DNA from: JAZNOL01 sp045580815
GTDB taxonomy: Bacteria; Bacillota; Clostridia; RUG12999
Reading direction: 5' to 3'
Assembly: GCA_045580815.1 (NCBI GenBank)
Contig: JAZNOL010000003.1
Location: 1-37,185, forward strand
DNA: 37,185 nucleotides
The translations under genes and the position numbers were made by a program. Shown here piece by piece: positions 1 through 8,176 of this stretch. Position 1 is the first letter of the stretch, and every line of letters starts with the position of its first letter. Below the pieces are notes generated by a model that made no database searches, had not been told where the DNA came from, and saw nothing but the letters and a program-made list of their open reading frames with translations.

Positions 1-1
1 C

Positions 2-67
2 GTGCCGGCAACAATAATTATTGACGGAAAAATGTATAATAAGGAAAGCGGAGCTTATACATTTTAA
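2..67 (+). CDS. C-terminal tail of a gene entering from the left edge
   Basis: Reading from base 2 gives an open frame of 21 codons ending in TAA at 65-67, with the last residues SGAYTF. The start lies outside the window. The only support is the open frame running in from the edge and the sharp change to AT-rich non-coding sequence after the stop. I do not recognise the family, and the frame is too short to exclude chance. Confidence 0.3.
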   Translation: MPATIIIDGKMYNKESGAYTF

Positions 68-628
68 GAAACCACACGAAATTTGTTTTGATAAAAATTT
101 TTAAATATGACAAAAATTAAAACAAAAAATGTGACAAAATACTTTTGTAAAAAAATGTAAGCAAAACAGTAAAAAAAAGGAAATTACACAACACTTTTTT
201 ACAATTTAGGGCAAAAACAGGTAAAAAAAGGAAAAACAAATGTGGAAAACCTACTAATTTTGTGCAAAACTTAAAAAAAAGAAATTTTTTAAAAAATGTG
301 GATTGCAATTGTGGAAAAAGTGCAAAACTTTGTGTATAACCTAAAAATGCGGTAAAATCAAGGGTAGTTTTCCACATTTTGATGGTTATCAATGTGTAAT
401 TGCGAAAAAAGCCTCAGTTTTGCCGAAAAACACTTTATTTTACTAAACCGTAAAAATTTGTGGAAAATGTTAATAAGTCTGTTAATAACCTATTTTAGGG
501 CAATTTTGATGTGGAAAATAAAAAGTCAACGTTTTCTGTTATTATAAAAATATTGGAAAAAGTCGACTTTTGAAAAATTGAATAAGCAGAAATCGTTAAA
601 ATTTTAATGAAAAAGGGGTACTTTATAA
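68..628. other. Long AT-rich spacer with a cluster of DnaA-box-like 9-mers
   Basis: No convincing gene lies in these 560 bases; the two short minus-strand frames are Phe-rich translations of A-tracts. The spacer holds repeated 9-mers close to the DnaA box TTATNCACA. TGTGGAAAA (reverse TTTTCCACA, one mismatch) starts at 241, 310, 459 and 510. TTTTCCACA is at 368. TGTGTATAA (reverse TTATACACA, an exact consensus match) is at 331, and TGTGGATTG at 297. The density and AT content fit a DnaA-binding region. No dnaA gene is visible, so replication-origin function is only a possibility. Confidence 0.45.
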
Positions 629-2950
629 ATGCAAAGCAGAACAGGTCTTTCATCGCAAGAGGTGCTTGCGAAAAAGAAAGAAAATCTTGTAAATGTAACC
701 GAAAAAACTTATACCAGGTCATACCTACGTATTTTTACCGACAACATTTTTTCCTATTTTAACATAATAATGACCTCTTTTTTTGTGTTGCTGCTCATAA
801 CCGGAAATTACAAAAATATAATGTTTATGGGCGTTGTAGTTTCCAATTTATTTATGAGTATTGTGCAGGAAATTAAAATGAAGCACGAGGTTGACCGTCT
901 TTCGGTAATAAAAGAGTCAAGGGTTTTGGCTCTTCGTGACGGCAATTGGGGCGAAATTTCCGATGCCGAAATTGTTGTAGGTGATGTGCTTAAAATAAAA
1001 ACCGGTGACAGCCTGAGTGTTGATGCGGTTTTGCTTGAAACAGACGGAATTGAACTTGACGAATCTACAATAAGCGGAGAATCGGAACCTGTTTTAAAAC
1101 AAAACGGCAACGAGGTTTTTTCGGGCAGTTGCGTTTTGTCGGGCACAGCAATAATAGAGGTTTTGCGTGTTGGAAGTATGAGCCTGGGCGGCAAAATTGC
1201 TAAGCAGGCAAAAGAGCATCGTCGGGTATATTCACCGCTCACACGCGCTATTGAAAAAATTATAAAAATAATGTCATTTGTTATTATGCCGCTTACCGCA
1301 CTTTTGTTTTGCTCGCAGTATTTTGTGCAAAAAAACGGTTTTGACCAATCGGTTGTTTCAACAGCAGGTGCGGTAATTGGCATGATTCCCAGCGGTCTTG
1401 TTTTGCTCACCACTGTAACAATGGCGCTGGGCGTTTTGCGAAGTGCGTACCACGGTGCGTTTATCAGCCAACAAAAAGCCGTTGAAACCCTGGCGCGTAT
1501 TGACACTCTTTGCATCGACAAAACCGGCACAATAACAGGCGGGAATTTGCAGCTTACAAAAATTGTTTCAGTCAGCGGTGATGAAAAAAAGGCAGAAAAG
1601 CTGCTGTACTCAATAATCTGTTCTTTTGAAGAAAAAAACGCTACGGCAACTGCTGCGGAAAAATATTTTAAAAATATGAATTTTAACGAAACGCCGTTTA
1701 ATGCAGTAGAAAAAATTGCATTTTCCTCGGGGCGAAAATACAGCGCCGTAAAATTTGAAAACGAGGGCTTTTTTGCCTTTGGAGCACCGGAATTTTTGGT
1801 AAAACCGGACAAAACCTTTGAAAGTGTTTCAAAAGAGGGCGGGCGTATTCTTGCGATTGTAAAATACGAAAACGGTGTTATAGACAAGGAAACCGGCACA
1901 GCTGTTGCTTATGTAAAATTTGAGGATGATATTCGTGAGGGAGCTGCCGAAATTTTAAAAAGCTTTAGAGAAAACGGCGTTGACATTAAAATAATTTCGG
2001 GCGACAGCATAACATCCATAACCGATATTGCATCAAGAGTTGGCTTTTCAAAAACCGCAAAAGCCGTTGACATGAGCCTGCTTAAAGATAAATCCGATGA
2101 CGAAGTTGAAAAAGTAATTGAAGGTGCAGAAATTTTTGGACGGTGCGATCCTCAGCAAAAACGTCAGCTTGTACGTATTTTCCAGGAAAACGGCAGAATT
2201 GTTGCCATGACAGGCGACGGCGTTAACGATGTGCCGGCAATGCGTAAGGCGCATTGTGCTGTTGCGATGTCAACAGGTGCCGATGCGGCAAAAGGCGTTG
2301 CCGACGTAGTTTTGAAAGAATCCTTTGACCCTATGACCCAGGTTATTATGGAGGGCAGACGTGTTATAAACAACATGAGCAGAGTTTCGGCGTTATATCT
2401 TGTAAAAACAATGTTTTCACTGCTTTTGTCACTGTATTTTCTGGCAGTAGGAGCGGAATATCCGCTTTTGCCCATACATTTAACGCTCATTGGCGGAATT
2501 TTTACAGGTATGCCGTCGTTTTTCATGGCGATGGAAAAAAACCTTTCAAAAATAAAAAAAGATTTTGCACTAAGCGTTATTATGGGAGCTGTTCCCGGTG
2601 CGGTGGGAATATCCTGCTCGCTGGCAATTATGCACATTTTGCAGACAAAAGGTATTGTATCGGCAGCGGATTTTTCTGCACTGTGCGTGTGGATAACAGG
2701 CGCAGTATCAGGCATGGTGCTGTTTGGGCTTGCGTATCCGTTTAATGCGTACCGAGGCACGCTCATATCAATAATGACGGTGCTGTTTATTTTAGCGATG
2801 CTTATTTTATCGCCGTTTATGGAGATTGCATATCTGTCACAACAGGGAATTTTTATTTTGCTGGCAGTAGCTGTTATAAATGCAGGCTTTGTTTTTTCTG
2901 CTACAAAGGTGAAAAATTATCTTGTCAAACGGCAAAGCTGTAAAAAATAA
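629..2950 (+). CDS. P-type cation-transporting ATPase (HAD-IC family)
   Basis: This is an inner-membrane pump that couples ATP hydrolysis to cation movement through a phospho-aspartate intermediate. Visible marks are the actuator-domain SGES, the phosphorylation motif DKTGT with Asp297, and the hinge motif TGDGVND at about 528-534. About ten membrane segments are placed as in P-type pumps: two near 30-75, two near 210-275 around the segment-4 motif IPSGL, and six after about 590. At 773 residues it is somewhat shorter than classical calcium pumps (about 880). No N-terminal heavy-metal CxxC domain is present, which argues against a copper or zinc CPx pump. The ion is not determined; IPSGL in place of the usual PEGL resembles CtpE-like pumps. 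The ribosome binding site is AGGGG. A terminator follows, so it is probably a single-gene unit. Confidence 0.9.
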   Translation: MQSRTGLSSQEVLAKKKENLVNVTEKTYTRSYLRIFTDNIFSYFNIIMTSFFVLLLITGNYKNIMFMGVVVSNLFMSIVQEIKMKHEVDRLSVIKESRVLALRDGNWGEISDAEIVVGDVLKIKTGDSLSVDAVLLETDGIELDESTISGESEPVLKQNGNEVFSGSCVLSGTAIIEVLRVGSMSLGGKIAKQAKEHRRVYSPLTRAIEKIIKIMSFVIMPLTALLFCSQYFVQKNGFDQSVVSTAGAVIGMIPSGLVLLTTVTMALGVLRSAYHGAFISQQKAVETLARIDTLCIDKTGTITGGNLQLTKIVSVSGDEKKAEKLLYSIICSFEEKNATATAAEKYFKNMNFNETPFNAVEKIAFSSGRKYSAVKFENEGFFAFGAPEFLVKPDKTFESVSKEGGRILAIVKYENGVIDKETGTAVAYVKFEDDIREGAAEILKSFRENGVDIKIISGDSITSITDIASRVGFSKTAKAVDMSLLKDKSDDEVEKVIEGAEIFGRCDPQQKRQLVRIFQENGRIVAMTGDGVNDVPAMRKAHCAVAMSTGADAAKGVADVVLKESFDPMTQVIMEGRRVINNMSRVSALYLVKTMFSLLLSLYFLAVGAEYPLLPIHLTLIGGIFTGMPSFFMAMEKNLSKIKKDFALSVIMGAVPGAVGISCSLAIMHILQTKGIVSAADFSALCVWITGAVSGMVLFGLAYPFNAYRGTLISIMTVLFILAMLILSPFMEIAYLSQQGIFILLAVAVINAGFVFSATKVKNYLVKRQSCKK

Positions 2951-2976
2951 AAATCCACCACGCATACTTATGCTGT

Positions 2977-3023
2977 AAAAACCGCAGAATTTGGAGCGTT
3001 ATTCCCTATTTCTGCGGTTTTTT
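2977..3023 (+). terminator. Rho-independent terminator after the P-type ATPase
   Basis: A 13-bp perfect stem (AAAAACCGCAGAA at 2977-2989 with its complement at 3010-3022) has a 20-nt loop and ends in a T-run. It lies 27 bases after the ATPase stop codon. Confidence 0.8.
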
Positions 3024-3073
3024 GATTGCCTGTAAATTATAATAAAAAAAATTAAAGAAATTTCAAATAAATA

Positions 3074-3102
3074 TAGACAAACAGAAAAAATAATGGTATA
3101 AT
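3074..3102 (+). promoter_or_regulatory. SigA-type promoter for the stalk-domain gene
   Basis: The -35 is TAGACA at 3074-3079, followed by a 17-bp spacer and a -10 TATAAT at 3097-3102. It sits 38 bases before the ATG at 3140 and just after the terminator, so transcription restarts here. A GGAGG ribosome binding site is at 3127-3131. Confidence 0.7.
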
Positions 3103-3139
3103 ATATATAAGTATAAAAAAATAAACGGAGGACAAATCA

Positions 3140-3868
3140 ATGAAAAAATTTTGTTTATATCTTCTTATTGCGATTTTGAGCATAGGGTTTACCTGCGGCG
3201 TAAGTGCGGCAGATGAAATTTCGGTGCTTGTTAGTGGCGAAAAGCTTGAGTTTGACGTACCGCCGGTTATTGTTAATGACCGTACAATGGTTCCCATGCG
3301 TGCGATTTTTGAAGCTCTCGGTGCAACTGTTACATGGGATGGCGAAAACCGCCGTGTTGAGGCAATTTTTGACGACGGTGCACATATTCTTTTAACAATT
3401 GATTCTGTTTTAGCTTATAAAAACAGCGAAGAAATTACTCTTGATGCGGCACCCTTTATCGAAAACGGCAGAACTATGGTTCCGGTTAGATTTATCGGCG
3501 AATCAAGCGGTGCATTTGTGGGTTGGATAGCAGAATCAAAAACGGTTAAAATAACACCTAGTTGGAAATATGTTGACTTTATTCCATTTGGTGAATTTTT
3601 AACAATTCCGTCACCTGTTGGAGTGAGCGAAGATTTTGACGTTTTAAGCTATAAAAACGAAGGCGGCACAGCTGTTGCTGTGTTTGACATAACAAACATC
3701 TGTGACGAAGAAATTGTAAAATACAGAGAAAGCCTGATAAAATATGAATTTGCAGGCGACACAAACGACCTTATGGCAGACAGAGTTGTGTTTACAAAAG
3801 ACGCTGTTAAGCTGACAACAGATTTGAGCCGCTCGGCAAAAACATTTACTGTTACAATAGGCAAGTAA
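3140..3868 (+). CDS. Secreted protein with copper amine oxidase N-terminal (stalk) domain
   Basis: The 242-residue protein starts with a signal peptide (MKK, hydrophobic LLIAILSIGFTCGVSAA, cleavage near residue 23). It then has two repeats typical of the Cu_amine_oxidN1 domain: VNDRTMVPMRAIFEALGA, and later ENGRTMVPVRFIGE followed by GWIAESKTVKI. In Clostridia this domain is a common extracellular stalk or adhesion module and does not imply amine oxidase activity; no catalytic oxidase domain is present. The C-terminal 110 residues are not recognised. The gene has its own promoter and probably reads on into the Asp23 gene 24 bases downstream. Function beyond an extracytoplasmic structural role is unknown. 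Confidence 0.8.
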   Translation: MKKFCLYLLIAILSIGFTCGVSAADEISVLVSGEKLEFDVPPVIVNDRTMVPMRAIFEALGATVTWDGENRRVEAIFDDGAHILLTIDSVLAYKNSEEITLDAAPFIENGRTMVPVRFIGESSGAFVGWIAESKTVKITPSWKYVDFIPFGEFLTIPSPVGVSEDFDVLSYKNEGGTAVAVFDITNICDEEIVKYRESLIKYEFAGDTNDLMADRVVFTKDAVKLTTDLSRSAKTFTVTIGK

Positions 3869-3892
3869 AACTTAAAGAAAGAGGGTATTAAA

Positions 3893-4261
3893 ATGGCAGA
3901 TGCAGGAAACATTAAAATTTCAGAAGACGTTATAAGCGTTTTGGCAGATAAAGCAATACAGGATATTGAAGGTGTAGAATCGCTGGTGGGCAGACTTTCT
4001 GACAGCATAGCGGTTGTGTTTGGCAAAAAATCCGGTGCGGCAGGCATAGATGCGGACACTAAAGACGGCAAAACCGTGGTGTCGGTACATCTTGCAATCA
4101 AATACGGTTTCCGTATTCCGGAGGTTGCGTGGAAAGTTCAGGAAGCGGTTAAAAGTACGGTTGAAACAATGACCGGTCTTGAAGTAACAAAAGTAAATGT
4201 TTTTGTAGACGATGTTAAGTTTACCGAAAACACCGGCTTTTATAACAACGGAAATGACTAA
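3893..4261 (+). CDS. Asp23/Gls24 family envelope stress protein
   Basis: This is a small (122-residue) cytoplasmic protein of the Asp23/Gls24 (DUF322) family. Typical features are the opening ISEDVISVLADKAIQDIEGV, the central V.LAIKYG segment, and a C-terminal EVTKVNVFVDDVKF strand. In staphylococci Asp23 lies under the membrane and is linked to alkaline and envelope stress. A family member directly upstream of nusB is a conserved Firmicute arrangement, as here. The ribosome binding site is AGAGGG. A hairpin terminator separates it from nusB, so expression of nusB may be only partly linked. Confidence 0.92.
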   Translation: MADAGNIKISEDVISVLADKAIQDIEGVESLVGRLSDSIAVVFGKKSGAAGIDADTKDGKTVVSVHLAIKYGFRIPEVAWKVQEAVKSTVETMTGLEVTKVNVFVDDVKFTENTGFYNNGND

Positions 4262-4280
4262 TCCTCACAGGATTTAAATT

Positions 4281-4359
4281 GCTCTTTGTAAAATTTTGAA
4301 TAATTTTTAAGGTTACAACCAAAAGAGCAGCTCAAAGTTTTTGAGACTGCTCTTTTTTT
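4281..4359 (+). terminator. Strong hairpin terminator before nusB with a possible alternative fold
   Basis: AAAAGAGCAG (4321-4330) pairs perfectly with 4347-4356, an inner CTCAAA/TTTGAG stem extends it, and T residues follow: a textbook terminator only 19 bases before the nusB start. Upstream, GCTCTTTGTAA (4281-4291) can pair with TTACAA...AAGAGC (4313-4328), which uses the same bases as the terminator's left arm. The two folds exclude each other, as in an attenuator. The terminator is clear; regulated attenuation is inferred. Confidence 0.7.
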
Positions 4360-4377
4360 AAGAAAGGCTGCATAAAT

Positions 4378-4800
4378 ATGGCTTATATTAATGAAGAAAA
4401 CGGCGAAATTTTAGTGTTTAACAGACACACAGCAAGAGACCTGGCGTTTAAATACATTTTTCAGTGGAATGTAAACGGCAGGGACGTTGCCGAGTTTGCC
4501 GCAGAAACCGAAGCACTGACCTTTACGCCTGACGATAAGGGGTACATAACAGAAGTCGTAAACGGCGTGGTTAATAATATTGAAGAAATTGACGCAACTA
4601 TCGAACAGCTTTCGGAAAAATGGCGTAAAAACCGTATTTCTGCTGTTTGTATGGCAATTATGCGTATTGCGGTTTACGAAATAAAATATATGGAAGAAAT
4701 CCCGAAAAGTGTTTCAATAAACGAGGCGGTTGAAATTGCAAAAACTTACGATTCACCCTCCGCTTCGGGCTTTGTTAACGGTATTTTAGGTAAACTGTAA
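4378..4800 (+). CDS. nusB: Transcription antitermination factor NusB
   Basis: NusB is a small all-helical protein that binds boxA RNA with NusE (ribosomal S10) and supports rRNA antitermination. The 140 residues show the family pattern: RHTARDLAFKYIFQ near residue 16, the middle segment IDATIEQLSEKW, AIMRIAVYEI, and the C-terminal SINEAVEIAKTYDSPSASGFVNGIL. The N-terminus has about 15 extra residues relative to E. coli NusB, but the ribosome binding site AGAAAGG fits the ATG at 4378. The position between asp23 and xseA/xseB is conserved in Firmicutes. Confidence 0.95.
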   Translation: MAYINEENGEILVFNRHTARDLAFKYIFQWNVNGRDVAEFAAETEALTFTPDDKGYITEVVNGVVNNIEEIDATIEQLSEKWRKNRISAVCMAIMRIAVYEIKYMEEIPKSVSINEAVEIAKTYDSPSASGFVNGILGKL

Positions 4801-5365
4801 TGGTTTGATGTTGGTACAGACCACCGGCTCTCCCTATGGGAGAGCTGTCACGAAGTGACTGAGAGGGCGAAAAACCTTCTCCGTCAAAACCGCAGGTTTT
4901 GACGGAGGGAGAGAAGATGTATAATGTTTGAGGTTTGTATATTCTTTCCCTCAGTTTCACTGACGTTCGACAGCTTTCAGCCCAGGGCGCAAGTAAAACT
5001 TGCTCCCCGCTTTGGCTAAAAATATGCCACCGGCATATTTTCTTAACGCGTCGCGCCCTCGTCAGAGGGAGCCGAGAGACAGTACAAACCAAAGCCCTCC
5101 TTGTGTAAAGGAGGGTGGCGTGCAGTAGCACGTCGGGTGGATTGTTCGTAAAACCTCAAGGATTTTAAAATGTTTTTGTTTATATAAAACAATCCCTCCG
5201 TTTCGTTTACGCCGCGACAGCTTACTGTGGTTCGCCCTACGCACAGCTCTGACTCCCGTGCAAGCTTTGCCCCTTTAGGCAAGGGAGGCGTTGGGCGGGT
5301 ACAACATCAAAATTTGCACAACCCCATCATATTACCCCACAAATTTCAAATTTCCGGTGATAAAA
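4801..5365. repeat. Non-coding block of mosaic palindromic repeats
   Basis: No real gene is visible; the apparent frames are artefacts of repeats. Clear elements are a hairpin GCTCTCCC/GGGAGAGC at 4827-4845, a 13-bp perfect stem at 4879-4907, and a GTACAAACCAAAGCC unit with a CCCTCC/GGAGGG hairpin at 5083-5115. A 39-bp segment at 5256-5294 recurs identically at 7940-7978. A CCCTCAGT... copy near 4948 lies opposite to the one at 4828, so parts of the block are inverted copies. Base composition is more GC-rich than the flanking genes. Confidence 0.7.
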
Positions 5366-6289
5366 ATGTTTTTAGGAATTGACACAAGCTGTTACACAAC
5401 CTCGGTTGCGGCAGTTAAAGACGGCAAAATTATATCCGACAGCCGCATTATGCTTGAAGTGGCAGAGGGCAAATGCGGACTTCGCCAGAGCGACGGCGTG
5501 TTTTTGCACGTCCGCAATTTTCCGCAGGTTTTAGAAAAGGCAAACCTCGCTTTTGACGGGCTTAAAGCCGTTTCGGTCAGCGGATATCCACGCCGTGTTG
5601 ACGGCTCGTATATGCCGGTGTTTACCGCCGGGCTCAGTTTTGCAAAAACAATTGCTGCCGCCACAGGAGCAAAGCTGTTTTTGCAGTCGCATCAGGAAAA
5701 TCACATTTCCGCCGCTGTAAACACAACCGGTTTTTGTGACGAAGTCCCATTTATTGCGGTGCATATTTCCGGCGGCACAACAGAGCTTCTTTTGTGCAAA
5801 AAAGACGATGCCGGCTATGAAACAGAAATTGTGGGCAAAACTTTGGATGTGTCCGCAGGTCAGCTTATTGACCGAATTGGCGTTATGGGCGGCGAAGCAT
5901 TTCCTGCCGGAAAACACATGGACGATTTTGCAAAAAAAGGCGACATTAAATTGCCTGTTTCCGTAAAAGGTGCGGACATTAATTTTTCGGGTGCGGAAAC
6001 TGCGGCAAAACGCATGATTACAGACGAAAACAAGGCGGCGGTTTATTATGCCGTGTTTGAATGCGTGGCAAAATCACTTTGCAAATCAATAGAAAACGCC
6101 CTTTTGGCAACCGGCGCAAAAACCGTGCTGATGGTGGGCGGTGTATCCTCAAACAGTGTGATACGCACACTTTTAGAAGATAAATTTCAAGAAAACTTGC
6201 AGTTTTGTCCGCCGCAGTATTCAACGGACGGAGCTGTGGGAAACGCTTTTTTAGCAGAAAAAAGGTGGAATTTCGGTGAAGGATGTTGA
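5366..6289 (+). CDS. TsaD/Kae1-like (peptidase M22 family) paralogue
   Basis: The protein belongs to the ASKHA fold family of TsaD/Kae1, the enzymes that make threonylcarbamoyl-adenosine in tRNA. It opens with the phosphate-loop motif GIDTSCYTTSVA (TsaD usually has GIETSCDET). It carries the metal-binding HxxxH as HQENH, then HISGGTTELLL and MVGGVSSN, and a C-terminal STDGAVGNA with the family Asp. At 307 residues it is shorter than true TsaD (about 340). The first motif differs at the DET positions, so it is more likely a paralogue than the essential TsaD. I chose the ATG at 5366 because the family's N-terminal motif starts there and GGTGAT lies just upstream; an in-frame ATG at 5291 would add repeat-derived residues. 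It overlaps xseA by 14 bases. Confidence 0.8.
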   Translation: MFLGIDTSCYTTSVAAVKDGKIISDSRIMLEVAEGKCGLRQSDGVFLHVRNFPQVLEKANLAFDGLKAVSVSGYPRRVDGSYMPVFTAGLSFAKTIAAATGAKLFLQSHQENHISAAVNTTGFCDEVPFIAVHISGGTTELLLCKKDDAGYETEIVGKTLDVSAGQLIDRIGVMGGEAFPAGKHMDDFAKKGDIKLPVSVKGADINFSGAETAAKRMITDENKAAVYYAVFECVAKSLCKSIENALLATGAKTVLMVGGVSSNSVIRTLLEDKFQENLQFCPPQYSTDGAVGNAFLAEKRWNFGEGC

Positions 6290-7484
6290 AAAATACGCTT
6301 TCAGCGTAACCGGAATAAATAAATATTTAAAAACTCTTATAGAAACCGATGACGTTTTAAAATCCGTGTGGGTCAAAGGCGAAATTTCAAATTTCAAGGC
6401 ACACAGCTCTGGGCATTTTTATTTCAGCTTAAAGGACGTTGGCGGCAACATTTCTGCCGTTATGTTCAGAAGCAGTGCGTCTAAACTTAAATTTATGCCC
6501 AAAAACGGGATGCAGGTGCTTGTCAGCGGTGCAATCCGTGTTTACGAGCCTGCCGGGACGTATCAGATTTATGTTACCACAATGCAGCAGACCGGCACAG
6601 GTGACCTGCACGCCGAGTTTGAACGGCTTAAACAAAAGCTGTTTGACGAGGGGCTGTTTGATGCCGACCGCAAAAAACCCATACCCAGGTTTCCCGAAAA
6701 AATCGGTATTGTCACCTCACCTACCGGGGCGGCAATCCGTGATATGCTTAATATTTTAGGCAGACGGTTTAAATACGCCGAGGTTTATATTTTTCCTACC
6801 CTTGTTCAGGGCGAGGGCGCGGCAGAAAACATTGCCCGGGGCATCCGATATTTTGATGAAATGACCGACGTTGACGTGATAATAACAGGGCGTGGCGGCG
6901 GTTCCATTGAGGATTTGTGGGCGTTTAACGACGAAAACCTGGCTCGCACCGTTGCGGCTTGTGAAAAGCCGGTAATTTCAGCGGTGGGGCATGAAATAGA
7001 TTTTTCTCTTTGCGATTTTGTTGCCGATTTGCGTGCGGCAACCCCGTCAGAAGCGGCAGAGAGAGCTGTTCCCGACAGCGAGGAATGGAAAAGCCGTTTT
7101 GACAATGCGGCAAAAATGCTTCGTGACGGACTTAAAAAAACTGTTGAAGCAAAACGTGCGGAAATGGAAAAATACAGCATTTTTGCCGCAAAAGACGCGG
7201 TTTTGCGTAGTCTTGACGATTCGCGACAGACAACGGATTTAATGAGCAGTCAGCTTGAAGCTGCGTATAAACTTCTTTGTGAGCGAAAACGAGGCGAGCT
7301 TGCGAAAAATACGGCACTTCTTGAGGCATACAGTCCGTTGAAGGTGCTGTCCAGAGGGTATTCCATAACTTTTGGAAAAAACGGGACGGTGCTTAAAAAT
7401 TCCAAAGACATAAAAATAGGCGACAATGTGACGGTTAAACTTGAAAAAGGTGAAATCGGCGCAAAAGTTGAAACCATAAACTGA
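6276..7484 (+). CDS. xseA: Exodeoxyribonuclease VII large subunit
   Basis: XseA is the catalytic subunit of exonuclease VII, which degrades single-stranded DNA from both ends. The 402 residues show an N-terminal OB-fold (VWVKGEISNFKAHSSGHFYF, then ISAVMFR), the linker KKPIPRFPEKIGIVTSPTGAA, and the catalytic-domain signature GRGGGSIEDLWAFN near residue 206, followed by AVGHEIDFSLCDFVADLRAATPSEAAE. A helical region and a C-terminal strand segment LSRGYSI complete the family pattern. The start is GTG at 6276, 14 bases inside the previous gene, with AGGTGG upstream. The xseB start lies 13 bases downstream of its stop, so the two subunits are co-expressed. Confidence 0.95.
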   Translation: MKDVEKYAFSVTGINKYLKTLIETDDVLKSVWVKGEISNFKAHSSGHFYFSLKDVGGNISAVMFRSSASKLKFMPKNGMQVLVSGAIRVYEPAGTYQIYVTTMQQTGTGDLHAEFERLKQKLFDEGLFDADRKKPIPRFPEKIGIVTSPTGAAIRDMLNILGRRFKYAEVYIFPTLVQGEGAAENIARGIRYFDEMTDVDVIITGRGGGSIEDLWAFNDENLARTVAACEKPVISAVGHEIDFSLCDFVADLRAATPSEAAERAVPDSEEWKSRFDNAAKMLRDGLKKTVEAKRAEMEKYSIFAAKDAVLRSLDDSRQTTDLMSSQLEAAYKLLCERKRGELAKNTALLEAYSPLKVLSRGYSITFGKNGTVLKNSKDIKIGDNVTVKLEKGEIGAKVETIN

Positions 7485-7497
7485 TGAGGTGGTAAAA

Positions 7498-7722
7498 ATG
7501 GCAGAAAAAAAGACATTTGAATCACAAACAGCACAGCTTGCGGAGATTGTAAACACTTTGCAAAGCGGCGAAGCCTCACTGGACGAGGCGATGAAACTTT
7601 TTGAAAAAGGCGTGAAACTTGCGGCAGAGTGCAATAAAATGCTTGACACCGCAGAAAAAAAGGTTAATCTTATTTTGGAAGAAACCGGGGAAATTGTTCC
7701 GTTTGAAGAAAGCGAAGAATAA
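7498..7722 (+). CDS. xseB: Exodeoxyribonuclease VII small subunit
   Basis: XseB is a short helical hairpin protein, several copies of which coat the XseA helices in exonuclease VII. The 74-residue product shows the family pattern LAEIVNTLQSGEASLDEAMKLFEKGVKL, then a second helix ending in an acidic tail. I chose ATG 7498, which has GAGGTGG at 7486-7492; an in-frame GTG at 7489 lies inside that ribosome binding site. Repeats begin right after the stop codon. Confidence 0.94.
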   Translation: MAEKKTFESQTAQLAEIVNTLQSGEASLDEAMKLFEKGVKLAAECNKMLDTAEKKVNLILEETGEIVPFEESEE

Positions 7723-8176
7723 CACGGCAGACAAAAATTTGTATAATCGGGCACAAACCAAAGCCTTCTCCACCAAGGAGAAGCCTCTGGGCGGTACAAA
7801 CTCAAAAAAAGCACAACTCCGTAGGGAACGGTTCGTAACCGTTCCGATTACAATCCCTCCACCAAACTTTGTTTGGTCCCCGTCTCGCTGCGGCTTGGTC
7901 ACGCACGGCTCTGACAGTTCCCCGAACTGTCATTCACTACCGTGCAAGCTTTGCCCCTTTAGGCAAGGGAGGCGTTGGACGGTACAAACCAAAGCCTTCC
8001 CCCTGGTGGAGAAGGTGTCAACCAAAGGTTGACGGATGAGGGGATTTTGCGATAGCAAAATAATGATAAATTAAAAAATTTTGTATAATCCGTAGGGAAC
8101 GGCTTAAAACCGTTCCGAAAAATGCGAAACACAAACCTAATACTTTGACAATAACTATCAGGGACGGTCAGACTAA
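7723..8176. repeat. Repeat-filled spacer between xseB and ispA
   Basis: No gene is supported here. A GTAG-flanked hairpin with a 9-bp stem (GGAACGGTT/AACCGTTCC) lies at 7821-7846 and a second unit at 8092-8117. ACAAACCAAAGCCTTC units occur at 7753 and 7984, each followed by an imperfect hairpin. A 39-bp copy of the 5256-5294 repeat is at 7940-7978. No clear promoter for ispA is visible; a TTGACA at 8145 has no fitting -10. Confidence 0.7.

Noticed and set aside
117..722. Two Phe/Lys-rich minus-strand frames in the left spacer
   Set aside because: Composition is that of translated A/T tracts, with no start context and no recognisable motif.
808..1899. Long minus-strand open frame opposite the P-type ATPase
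   Set aside because: It is antisense to a clearly conserved protein, has no domain pattern and no ribosome binding site; it is a codon-bias shadow.
4775..5282. Minus-strand frames in the repeat block
   Set aside because: They run through hairpins and repeated segments found in other spacers; no protein pattern.
7619..8032. Plus-strand 137-codon frame after xseB
   Set aside because: It starts inside xseB in another frame and continues only through repeat sequence.
8145..8173. Promoter for ispA
   Set aside because: TTGACA is present, but the bases 17 downstream do not resemble a -10 and overlap the start codon.
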